Positions 6,803 through 13,366 of a DNA stretch of 20,720 nucleotides are shown here, in pieces. The translations under genes were made by a program, and so were the position numbers. Numbering within the stretch: the first letter of the stretch is position 1; each line of letters opens with the position of its first letter. Under the pieces are notes generated by a model, which had not been told where the DNA came from, did not search any database, and was given only the letters and a program-made list of their open reading frames with translations. Origin of the DNA: JAUASV01 sp047605685. Lineage in GTDB: Bacteria > Actinomycetota > Actinomycetes > Actinomycetales > Microbacteriaceae. Location: contig JASGFF010000048.1 in assembly GCA_047605685.1 (NCBI GenBank), forward strand, positions 1 to 20,720, read 5' to 3'.

Positions 6803-7378
6803 ATGACCGACAACGAGAACCTGCCCGACCCCGAGGCCACGATCGCCGACGACGATCCCGCCGAGGACTTCGGGGGTCCGCTGCTGCCCGAGCCGCCGCA
6901 TCCGATCAACTGGAACCTGCTGACCGCCGACGAGGCGGAGACGGAGTGGCTCGAGCTCAACCGCTGGGTCGACTGGCTGCGGCGGACGTATGGGCTTCCT
7001 GCCTCCGTGGTTCCGCCGTTCTGGTACCGGCACCCTGAACTGTTGTGGGAGCTGAGTGCTCTGCACCTGCACTGGCTGTCCGCCTACGACCCGGAGCAGA
7101 ACGGCTCCGCCCCGCTCGGCTGGCATCGCGATTTCGCTGATGTACGCCAGCGCCTGCGCGACTGGGTCGCCGCATCAGGGACACGGCTGGACCGTGACCG
7201 GCCAACGAGGCAGACCGCGTGGCCCGGCGAGGACCCGGCCATGCCGGTCGAGGACACGGTCATCGCCCATCGCGATCAGGATTTCGTGCAGTTCGTCCTG
7301 GATGACGTCGCCGCGCGCCGTCAGGCGGAGGACGAGTTCTACGCTGACCTCGACCCGAACAGCAGAGAGCTTCCATGA
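6803..7378 (+). CDS. DUF4913 domain-containing protein
   Basis: A 191-residue protein with the DUF4913 pattern common in actinobacterial integrative elements: an acidic N-terminal tail (about 1-35), then NWNLLTADEAETEWLELNRWVDWLRRTYGLP and VVPPFWYRHPELLWELSALHLHWLSAY, then GWHRDFADVRQRLRDWVA. The many Trp and the HPELLWELSAL core are characteristic. Function is unknown. ATG at 6803 is preceded by GGCGAGGTGAG. Its stop overlaps the start of the excisionase-like gene by 4 bp (ATGA), so it is translationally linked to the recombination module. It could be an accessory factor for excision or DNA transfer, which is inference from position. Confidence 0.82.
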   Translation: MTDNENLPDPEATIADDDPAEDFGGPLLPEPPHPINWNLLTADEAETEWLELNRWVDWLRRTYGLPASVVPPFWYRHPELLWELSALHLHWLSAYDPEQNGSAPLGWHRDFADVRQRLRDWVAASGTRLDRDRPTRQTAWPGEDPAMPVEDTVIAHRDQDFVQFVLDDVAARRQAEDEFYADLDPNSRELP

Positions 7379-7590
7379 GCGAGCCGGGCGGCACGATCTC
7401 GGTCTCGCCATTGATGGACAGCCGACAGATCGCCGCCTACCTCAAGGTCTCCGAGTCGACCCTGTCGCGGTGGCGGTCTGCCGGTCAGGGCCCGCCGTTC
7501 CTGCGCCTTGGCGGGATCGCCAGGTACCGGATCGAGGCGGTCGATGCCTGGCTGGCGGGCCTGGAGCACGGCCATGCCCCGGAAGGCTGA
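7375..7590 (+). CDS. Excisionase-like helix-turn-helix protein
   Basis: A 71-residue protein that is almost entirely a MerR/HTH_17-type winged helix: MDSRQIAAYLKVSESTLSRWRSAGQGPPFLRLGG then IARYRIEAVDAWLAGL. This is the usual recombination directionality factor beside tyrosine integrases, which bends DNA at the attachment site to favour excision. It overlaps the DUF4913 gene by 4 bp and the integrase by 17 bp. Excisionase is the likely role from context, but a regulator of the operon is possible, as many HTH_17 proteins are. Confidence 0.82.
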   Translation: MSEPGGTISVSPLMDSRQIAAYLKVSESTLSRWRSAGQGPPFLRLGGIARYRIEAVDAWLAGLEHGHAPEG

Positions 7591-8800
7591 GCAGCTCCCT
7601 CAGACGCAGCCCAAGCCCATCCCACCGGTCGGCGTGAAGATCTCCACCGACCTCGAACGCCGCTCCTACGGCATCCGCGCCCGCGCCCGCTGGACCGACC
7701 CGATCAGCAAGCGCCGCATGATCCGGTCGGAGATCGTTGCGAACGAGGCTGCCGCGCACACGTTCTTCGAGTCGCTGCGGCAGTCCTCCGTGAAGGGCAT
7801 GGACGTGTCCATGACGCTCACCGAGCTCGTCACCGCGATCGGCGACCGCTGGGCGCGCGGGCTGGACCCGACCTCCACCGGTGAGACATACGAATCTGCG
7901 CTCAGGCTCCGCGTGCTGCCCGCGCTCGGGCACCTGCCGGTCACGCAGATCACCGCCGGGATCATCGACCGCACGATCGACGCCTGGGAGAAGCGGCATG
8001 GGGCCTCGACGATCAAGAACTCCATCGCCCCGCTCGTGCGCGTGCTCGACGAGGCGGTCCGCGACGGACTCATCCCGATCAACCCGGCGAAGAACCGCGC
8101 CAAGCGCAGTCTGAACCGCAACGCCTTCCGAACCCGGCCCGCCGAGCAGGCCTCGCCGCGAGCGCACGCCATCCCCGATATGGGCACCCTGGCGAAGCTC
8201 GCGGACGCCTGCGGCAAGGTCGGCCAGTCTTATTCGGACTTCGTCATGCTCGCCGCGCTACTGGCGGCGCGATCCTCAGAGGTGTCCGGCCTCCAGGCCG
8301 GCGACGTCCGCTTCGACAAGAACCTCGTCGTCATCGCCCGGCAGACATACCCCGGTAAGGGCGGGCTCATCACCAAGCAGACCAAGGGCCGCAAGGAGCG
8401 GCGGGTGCCGATCCTGGAACCGCTGCGGCCGATCCTGGAACGCCTCACCGAGGGCAAGGAGCCGGAGGACCGCCTGCTCGTCGGCCCACGGGGCGGGGCG
8501 CTCACCACCGCAACTGTGCGGGACGCGACGAACTGGGACCAGATCGTCAAGGACCTCGGGCTGCCGGACCTCACCCGCCACGGGCTCCGGCACACCGGGG
8601 CGACCTGGATGGCCGACGCGGGCATCCCGCTCCACGTCCTCCAGGACATCCTCGGCCACGCCTCCGTCGAGACCACCCGCGGATACCTGCACCCCGACGA
8701 CCGTCACCTCGCCTCGGCGGCCGAGCAGGCCAACGCGTTCCTCGCCCGGTCGGCCAAGACCAGCAAGCCCGCCGGGCGCGGGATGTCGAGGTCTCTGTGA
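7574..8800 (+). CDS. Tyrosine-type site-specific integrase of the element
   Basis: A 408-residue tyrosine recombinase. An N-terminal arm-binding region (about 25-70), a core-binding SAM-like domain (about 78-170) and a C-terminal catalytic domain are visible. Catalytic residues: Arg233 (AARSSEVSGL), a Lys near 268-274 (KQTKGRKERR), His336 and Arg339 in LTRHGLRHTGATW, His362 in LGHASVETTRGY, and nucleophile Tyr371. Chosen start is ATG 7574, inside the excisionase gene, as usual for coupled xis-int pairs. It is the last gene before a strong terminator and tRNA-Pro, so it should catalyse insertion into and excision from that tRNA. Confidence 0.93.
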   Translation: MPRKAEQLPQTQPKPIPPVGVKISTDLERRSYGIRARARWTDPISKRRMIRSEIVANEAAAHTFFESLRQSSVKGMDVSMTLTELVTAIGDRWARGLDPTSTGETYESALRLRVLPALGHLPVTQITAGIIDRTIDAWEKRHGASTIKNSIAPLVRVLDEAVRDGLIPINPAKNRAKRSLNRNAFRTRPAEQASPRAHAIPDMGTLAKLADACGKVGQSYSDFVMLAALLAARSSEVSGLQAGDVRFDKNLVVIARQTYPGKGGLITKQTKGRKERRVPILEPLRPILERLTEGKEPEDRLLVGPRGGALTTATVRDATNWDQIVKDLGLPDLTRHGLRHTGATWMADAGIPLHVLQDILGHASVETTRGYLHPDDRHLASAAEQANAFLARSAKTSKPAGRGMSRSL

Positions 8801-8830
8801 CGGGGCGTGAGAACGTCCGATCGGACGCTC

Positions 8831-8945
8831 TGGTCCCCTTTTGGTCCCCTTATCCACAGGCTGCCGCCTTCGGAGGTGACCAGGGCGTCGCCGGAGTCGG
8901 CAGCCATGCGGCAGCCCTGCGCCCGGGGGACCAAAGGGGGACCAA
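8831..8945. repeat. Paired inverted GGTCCCC motifs, candidate integrase arm-type sites
   Basis: Two direct copies of TGGTCCCCTT lie at 8831-8840 and 8842-8851 (the second as TGGTCCCCTT with one extra T before it). Two copies of the reverse complement, GGGGGACCAA, lie at 8925-8934 and 8936-8945. The doublets have matching 11-base spacing and face each other across about 73 bp. They sit between the integrase gene and tRNA-Pro, which is where arm-type binding sites of tyrosine integrases are found. The pairing is directly visible; the binding role is inference. Confidence 0.6.
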
Positions 8946-8970
8946 CGAGAACTCGTTGCCGGACATGACG

Positions 8971-9006
8971 AAGCCCTGATGAAAATAGCTTCTCATCAGG
9001 GCTTTT
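8971..9006 (+). terminator. Intrinsic terminator after the integrase gene
   Basis: AAGCCCTGATGA (8971-8982) is perfectly complementary to TCATCAGGGCTT (8993-9004), giving a 12-bp stem with a 10-base loop, followed by a T-run (9003-9006). It should end the rightward element transcript before it enters the oppositely oriented tRNA-Pro gene. In the leftward direction no T-run follows the stem, so it is not a clean terminator for the tRNA. Confidence 0.8.
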
Positions 9007-9009
9007 CCG

Positions 9010-9083
9010 TCGGGATGACAGGATTTGAACCTGCGACCCCCTGACCCCCAGTCAGGTGCGCTACCAAGCTGCGCCACATCCCG
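9010..9083 (-). tRNA. tRNA-Pro, anticodon GGG
   Basis: Read on the minus strand, the acceptor stem CGGGATG pairs with CATCCCG, the D arm is GCGC...GCGC, the anticodon stem is CCTGA/TCAGG and the loop CTGGGGG gives anticodon GGG for proline codons CCC and CCU. The T arm is GCAGG-TTCAAAT-CCTGT. The discriminator base is A73 and CCA is not encoded. All stems are intact, so the gene is probably functional. Its 3' end faces the integrase, which marks it as the attachment site of the element. Confidence 0.95.
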
Positions 9084-9126
9084 TCGCTTCAGTTTTCAGT
9101 TGTTCAGGCCGACCGGAGCGGGGCAA

Positions 9127-9174
9127 ACCCCTTGACCCCCAGTCACGTGCGCTACCAAGCTGCGCCACAGCCCG
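9127..9174 (-). pseudogene. 5'-half tRNA-Pro remnant
   Basis: This 48-base block matches tRNA-Pro positions 9036-9083 with three mismatches and a fixed offset of 91 bp. It covers the acceptor 5' strand, D arm, anticodon arm and start of the variable region, in the same orientation as the intact gene. Homology stops abruptly just 3' of the anticodon arm, so there is no T arm and no 3' acceptor strand. One anticodon-stem pair is broken. It cannot form a tRNA and is a remnant or an attachment-site by-product. Confidence 0.85.
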
Positions 9175-9329
9175 TGGCCTGTCGCCGCGAACGGCAACCG
9201 CATAACGATATCGCACCCGCCCGGCTCCCCCGACCGGCCGCTCCTCCACAGCAGCGGCCGCCGCGGGCTCGCCACCGGCGCGGAGGACCACCGCCGCGGG
9301 TGGCGGGGGTGCGGCGCATCCTGGCGCTC

Positions 9330-10553
9330 ATGACCGCATCCGTCCTCCGCGCCACCTCCACCGCGGACTTCCTGGCGCTCGTGCCCGAGTTCGTGGGCCT
9401 GCAGCCACACGACAGCATGGTCGTCGTGCCCTTCGTGGGCACGCGCAGCAACGCCGCCGCCCGCTTCGACCTACCGCGGGAACGCCGCGCCGACCAGCAA
9501 CGGCTTGCGAGCGTGGCACTCGGCCTGCTGTCGCGGATGGCGGGCGTCGACGGCGCCGCGATCGTGGTGTACACCGACGAGACCTTCGCCGAGGCCCGCG
9601 GCATCCCCCAGCTGTCGCTGGCGCGCATCGTGCGCGAGCGCCTGCAACGAGGCGGCTTCGGCATCGTCGACATCGTGTGCATCGCCGGCGACGGCTGGGG
9701 CTCCTACCTCGACCGCACGCTCCCCCGCGAGGGGCGGCCGCTCGCCGAGCTCGAGCCGGGCGACTCGCTCATCGGCCTGCACGTGCGCGCCGGCGATCCG
9801 GTGCCCGACGCCTCCGCTGTAGGCGCGCTGCCGGAGCCCGATCCGATCAGGAGCGCCATCGTGCTGCGGCACATCGAGGAGATCGAGCGCGAGGATGCCG
9901 GCGGCTTCCCGGCTGCGGCGATCGACCGCGTCGAACGGGAGGTCGACGACAACTGCGTGGTGTGCTGGACCGAGTACCTCGCCGGGCACACCGCCGAGCA
10001 GATCCCGCTCGAGGGCTGGGCGTACACGGCGGTGCTGCTCACGAACAGGCCGACCCGGGACGTGGTCCTGCTGCAGCTCGCCTTCGGCGAGACGATCGGC
10101 GTGCGCACCGCGCTCGAGAACGAGGACTGGCACGAGCGGATGTCCGCAACCGGCCTGAGCTCCGATGACCTCGCCCGCACGCTGCTCGAGGCGGGCGAGC
10201 CGGCACCCCAGGGCGCCGATCTGCTTATGGGGCGCACGCGCACCCGACCGGATGTCGAGCGCTGCCGTCGAGCGATCGTCACCCTCGGGACGATCGCCGT
10301 GCACACCCCGGACGACTACCGCGCTCCGCTGCTCACGATCACCGCCTGGCTCTGCTGGGCCCTTGGCCAGGGCACGGCCTGCGGCCGGCTGCTGCAGCGG
10401 GCGCTCGAGGCCGACGCCGATTACGGCCTCGCCCGGGTGCTGGCCGCCTACACCGCGAGCGGTGCCTTCCCCGAGTGGAGCTTCGCCGACCCGAACACCG
10501 CGACCGACCCGACCGACGAGGAGCTACGCCAGCTGCTCGATCCTCGCCCGTAG
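9330..10553 (+). CDS. DUF4192 family protein
   Basis: A 407-residue protein of the DUF4192 family, widespread in actinobacteria and without a known function. It opens with the family-typical FLALVPEFVGLQPHDSMVVVPF, followed by AAIVVYTDET and a central GDGWGSYLDRTLPREGRPL. The C-terminal part (APLLTITAWLCWALGQGTACGRLLQRALEADADYGLARVLAAYTASG) is helical. ATG at 9330 is chosen because homologous-looking sequence starts there; the open frame extends upstream through the half tRNA but that part is not protein-like. No strong Shine-Dalgarno is seen, so the start is not certain. It faces the NUDIX gene and overlaps its end by 30 bp. Confidence 0.85.
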   Translation: MTASVLRATSTADFLALVPEFVGLQPHDSMVVVPFVGTRSNAAARFDLPRERRADQQRLASVALGLLSRMAGVDGAAIVVYTDETFAEARGIPQLSLARIVRERLQRGGFGIVDIVCIAGDGWGSYLDRTLPREGRPLAELEPGDSLIGLHVRAGDPVPDASAVGALPEPDPIRSAIVLRHIEEIEREDAGGFPAAAIDRVEREVDDNCVVCWTEYLAGHTAEQIPLEGWAYTAVLLTNRPTRDVVLLQLAFGETIGVRTALENEDWHERMSATGLSSDDLARTLLEAGEPAPQGADLLMGRTRTRPDVERCRRAIVTLGTIAVHTPDDYRAPLLTITAWLCWALGQGTACGRLLQRALEADADYGLARVLAAYTASGAFPEWSFADPNTATDPTDEELRQLLDPRP

Positions 10554-11141
10554 CGCCGGCCATGTTGCCTCGAATCCCGGATGCAGCGGCAGCTCGCCCA
10601 CCTGCGCGAAGCGCACCCAGCGCAGCTCGAGGCTCTCGGCATCCCCCATCACCGGAACGAAGCGCCGGGACGCGCGCACGACGACGGTCGTGTAGGTCCA
10701 GAAGCCCAGGTCGAGCACATGCTCGAACTCGACGGTGACGGCAGCCCCGCCGGGGACCCCGGCCTCCTCGGCCGCCTCCCGTCGGGCCCCCTGCTCCGCG
10801 CTCTCACCGAGACGGCGCGCTCCCCCGGGCAGGCCCCAGGTCCCGCCGAAGTGGGACCAGGCGACCCGGTGCTGCAGCAGCACCGTCCCCTCGTGGTGCA
10901 CGAGCAGGCCCGCAGCGCCGAAGCGCCCCCAGAACCGCTCCCCGTCGGGCCCCTCGACCCAGGCGTCGCCGGGGTCGCGCAGATGCGGCGGCGGGAGCGG
11001 CGGACGACCGGGACCGTGCGTCTCGGGTCCCTCGGTCGAGCGTCCCGCGGCTGACGCCGGCTCGGCCGGCTGTTCTGCCGGTGACTCGGCCGACGGCTCG
11101 GTCGGCGGCTCGACTGGCGGCTCGACCGGCGACTCAGACAC
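10524..11141 (-). CDS. NUDIX hydrolase with acidic-proline N-terminal tail
   Basis: A 205-residue protein if started at the GTG at 11141. The NUDIX box fits GX5EX7REUXEEXGU exactly at residues 107-129 (GARRLGE, then RREAAEEAGV), so it should hydrolyse a nucleoside diphosphate linked to another group; the substrate cannot be told. Residues 1 to about 30 are a repetitive Pro-Glu tail (VEPPVEPPTEP and similar) encoded by a 12-bp tandem repeat, and residues 31-60 are also low-complexity. The GTG overlaps the stop of the MOSC gene; no ATG lies between there and the folded domain, and other GTG or CTG starts cannot be excluded. Its 3' end overlaps the converging DUF4192 gene by 30 bp. Confidence 0.82.
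   Translation of the reverse strand: MSESPVEPPVEPPTEPSAESPAEQPAEPASAAGRSTEGPETHGPGRPPLPPPHLRDPGDAWVEGPDGERFWGRFGAAGLLVHHEGTVLLQHRVAWSHFGGTWGLPGGARRLGESAEQGARREAAEEAGVPGGAAVTVEFEHVLDLGFWTYTTVVVRASRRFVPVMGDAESLELRWVRFAQVGELPLHPGFEATWPALRARIEQLA
11059..11130. repeat. Imperfect 12-bp tandem repeat within the NUDIX gene
   Basis: Six adjoining 12-base units (for example GGCTCGGTCGGC, GGCTCGACTGGC and GGCTCGACCGGC at 11095-11130) run from 11059 to 11130. Because the unit length is a multiple of three, copy-number change would add or remove four residues of the Pro-Glu tail without shifting the frame. Confidence 0.75.
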
Positions 11142-11676
11142 GCAGCGTCTCGCGGATCGTGATCGCCCCCTCGGGCACGTCGAGCACCTCGATGGGATCA
11201 CCGGCCCGCAGGTCACCGGACCTCAGCACCCGGAAGTACACACCCGTCCGGGCCACCGCGCCGAACCGCTTCACCCAGCCGCGCTCATCCTCGCCACCGA
11301 CCCACCGGGCGAACGTCTGACAGGGGTCACGGCCGTTCGTCGCCTCCAGCTCGGTCGAGCCGACCCGCCAGCGCTCCCCCACCCGCACGGCGTTCGGGTC
11401 GACCCCCTCGATGCGCAGGTTCTCGCCGAACCATCCGGCCGACAGTTCACGCCCCAGCTCGGCGGCCCAGTAGTCGGCGTCCTCCTGCGCATAGGCGTAC
11501 ACCGCCTGATCCAGCCCGCCGTGGTGCTTGCGATCCGCCTGCACATCGGCGAACAGCCCGTACGGCCCCACCCTGACCGGCCCCGCGACCGGACGCTTGT
11601 CGATGGCGGTCACCCCCACCACCCCGGGATCGGGCCGCAGCTGGTGCACGACGCAGACGGCCAGCACGGAGGGCAT
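11134..11676 (-). CDS. MOSC domain-containing protein (YiiM-like)
   Basis: A 180-residue protein that is essentially one MOSC domain. Family features: AIDKRPVAGPVRVGPYGL, DRKHHGGLDQAVYAYAQEDADYWAAELG, GWFGENLRIEG, and the conserved cysteine Cys119 in GRDPCQTFARWVGG. MOSC proteins bind or transfer sulfur and molybdenum-cofactor adducts; small stand-alone members such as YiiM help reduce N-hydroxylated compounds. Activity here is inferred from the family. Its stop overlaps the start of the NUDIX gene, so the two are translationally coupled. A hairpin separates it from der upstream on the same strand. Confidence 0.88.
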   Translation of the reverse strand: MPSVLAVCVVHQLRPDPGVVGVTAIDKRPVAGPVRVGPYGLFADVQADRKHHGGLDQAVYAYAQEDADYWAAELGRELSAGWFGENLRIEGVDPNAVRVGERWRVGSTELEATNGRDPCQTFARWVGGEDERGWVKRFGAVARTGVYFRVLRSGDLRAGDPIEVLDVPEGAITIRETLRV

Positions 11677-11767
11677 GCCGCCAGTCTACGAAGCACGCCG
11701 CTGACGCGGCCCGGGCGGATGCACCGGTTACCTCGGATGTCGGCCGAGACGGCCGCGGCGCGCCCGG

Positions 11768-11793
11768 CACGAAGGCCAGAAATGGCCTTCGTG
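11768..11793 (-). terminator. Hairpin between der and the MOSC gene, possible terminator
   Basis: CACGAAGGCCA (11768-11778) and TGGCCTTCGTG (11783-11793) form a perfect 11-bp stem closed by a four-base loop that reads GAAA on the plus strand. It lies 12 bp after the der stop codon. No T-run follows on the minus strand, so it may be a U-less terminator of the kind often met in high-GC actinobacteria, or a 3'-end stabiliser. Confidence 0.55.
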
Positions 11794-11804
11794 GCGTCGC
11801 CGGC

Positions 11805-13331
11805 TCAACGCCGGCGACGCTCCCGGACGCGCATGTTGATGGCGATGGGGGTGCCCTCGAAGCCGAACACCTCGCGCAGCCGGCGCTGGATGAACCGCCG
11901 GTAGCCGGGGTCGAGGAATCCGCTCGTGAACAGCACGAACGTCGGCGGCCGCGTCGCCGCCTGGGTGCCGAACAGGATCCGCGGCTGCTTGCCGCCGCGC
12001 AAGGGGTGCGGGTGCTCGGCGACGAGCTCGGCGAGCAGGGCGTTGAACTTGCCGGTCGGGATGCGGGTGTCCCAGGAGGCGAGCGCGGTCTCGAGCGCGG
12101 GCACGAGCCGCTCCAGGTGCCGGCCGGTCTTCGCGGAGATGTTCACCCGCGGCGCCCAGGCAACATGCGCGAGATCCCGCTCGATCTCGCGCTCGAGCAT
12201 CGTGCGCCGGTAGTCGTCGAGCAGGTCCCACTTGTTGAAGGCGAGCACGAGCGCCCGGCCGGCCTCGAGCACGAGCTCGATGATCTTCACGTCTTGCACG
12301 CTGATCGGCTCGGTGACATCCAGCACCACCACGGCGACCTCGGCACGCTCGAGCGCCGCGGTGGTGCGCAACGAGGCGTAGAACTCCGCGCCCTGCTGCG
12401 CGTGCAGCCGGCGCCGGATGCCGGCGGTGTCGACGAGCCGCCACCAGCTGCCCTTGAGCTCGACGAGCTCGTCGACCGGGTCGCGGGTGGTGCCGGCGAG
12501 GTCGTTGACGACGACACGCTCCTCGCCGGCCGTCTTGTTGAGCAGGCTCGACTTGCCGACGTTCGGCCGGCCGATGATCGCGACCCGGCGCGGCCCGCCG
12601 ATCTCCCCACGGGCGACCGCCGACTCGGTGGGCAGCACCCGCAGGGCCGCGTCGAGCAGGTCGGCGACGCCGCGTCCGTGCAGCGCGGACACCGGGTGCG
12701 GCTCGCCAAGCCCGAGCGACCACAGCGCCCAGGCATCCGGCTCCTGCCGCTCGGAGTCCACCTTGTTGGCCACGAGCAGCACCGGCTTCCTGGTGGCGCG
12801 CAGCATCCGCACCACCCGCTCGTCGGTGCTCGTGGCGCCCACGGTGGCGTCGACCACGAACAGCACGGCGTCGGCGAGGTCGATGGCGATCTCGGCCTGT
12901 GCCGCCACCGAGGCGTCGAGACCGCGGGCGTCCGGCTCCCAGCCGCCGGTGTCGACGAGGGTGAAGCGCCGGCCCCCCCACTCGGCGGGGTAGTTCACCC
13001 GGTCGCGGGTCACACCCGGCACGTCCTCGACCACGGCCTCACGGCGACCGAGGATGCGGTTGACGAGCGCCGACTTGCCGACGTTCGGCCGACCGACGAT
13101 CGCGAGCACCGGCAGCGCCGGCGAGACTGTGACGCCCTCGCCGTGGCGGCCGACCTCCTGAAGCAGGCCGAGGTCCTCCTCGTCGAGCTCGTAGTCGGCG
13201 AGGCCGGCGCGCAGAGAGTCGGCGCGCCGGGCGGCGTCCGCCTCATCGAGGGTGCTCAGCCGCTCGGCGAGCGCCGCGTCGTACTCGGGGAAGTCGTCGC
13301 CGCTGTCGTCGGGGGCGGGGATGTGGGGCAT
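11805..13331 (-). CDS. der: Ribosome-associated double GTPase Der (EngA)
   Basis: A 508-residue protein with two tandem GTPase domains. Domain 1: GRPNVGKS at 80-87, DTGGW at about 127-131, NKVD at 189-192. Domain 2: GRPNVGKS at 254-261, DTAG at 301-304, NKWD at 366-369. A C-terminal KH-like domain follows (about 395-508, ending VRERRRR). The first 70 residues are an acidic extension, typical of actinobacterial Der. Der acts in assembly of the 50S ribosomal subunit. ATG at 13331 has AGAGGA just upstream. It is the last gene of the conserved cluster, 35 bp downstream of cmk, and is followed by a hairpin. Confidence 0.97.
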   Translation of the reverse strand: MPHIPAPDDSGDDFPEYDAALAERLSTLDEADAARRADSLRAGLADYELDEEDLGLLQEVGRHGEGVTVSPALPVLAIVGRPNVGKSALVNRILGRREAVVEDVPGVTRDRVNYPAEWGGRRFTLVDTGGWEPDARGLDASVAAQAEIAIDLADAVLFVVDATVGATSTDERVVRMLRATRKPVLLVANKVDSERQEPDAWALWSLGLGEPHPVSALHGRGVADLLDAALRVLPTESAVARGEIGGPRRVAIIGRPNVGKSSLLNKTAGEERVVVNDLAGTTRDPVDELVELKGSWWRLVDTAGIRRRLHAQQGAEFYASLRTTAALERAEVAVVVLDVTEPISVQDVKIIELVLEAGRALVLAFNKWDLLDDYRRTMLEREIERDLAHVAWAPRVNISAKTGRHLERLVPALETALASWDTRIPTGKFNALLAELVAEHPHPLRGGKQPRILFGTQAATRPPTFVLFTSGFLDPGYRRFIQRRLREVFGFEGTPIAINMRVRERRRR

Positions 13332-13366
13332 GGGGTCCTCTGGGGCGGATGCGGTCGGGATGCGCG

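Larger units (their letters stand above)
1..9010. mobile_element. Right part of an integrative (probably conjugative) element inserted at tRNA-Pro
   Basis: The segment carries the C-terminus of a VirB4-like ATPase, a VirD4/TraG-like coupling ATPase, an element-type single-stranded DNA-binding protein, a DUF4913 protein, an excisionase-like HTH protein and a tyrosine integrase. The integrase ends about 210 bp from the 3' end of a tRNA-Pro gene, which is the usual arrangement of tRNA-targeted integrative elements. All genes run rightward toward the tRNA, while the conserved chromosomal cluster starts on the other side. No copy of the tRNA 3' end is visible elsewhere in the window, so the left end must lie outside it. 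No relaxase is visible; conjugative ability is therefore inferred from the two transfer ATPases. The exact right boundary is uncertain by about 170 bp (see the half tRNA at 9127-9174). Confidence 0.8.

Noticed and set aside
9127..9174. A second functional tRNA-Pro
   Set aside because: The T arm and 3' acceptor strand are missing and an anticodon-stem pair is broken.
9132..9329. An upstream N-terminal extension of the DUF4192 protein
   Set aside because: The extension would run through the half tRNA and has Arg/Pro-rich, non-protein-like composition; the family-typical sequence starts at the ATG at 9330.
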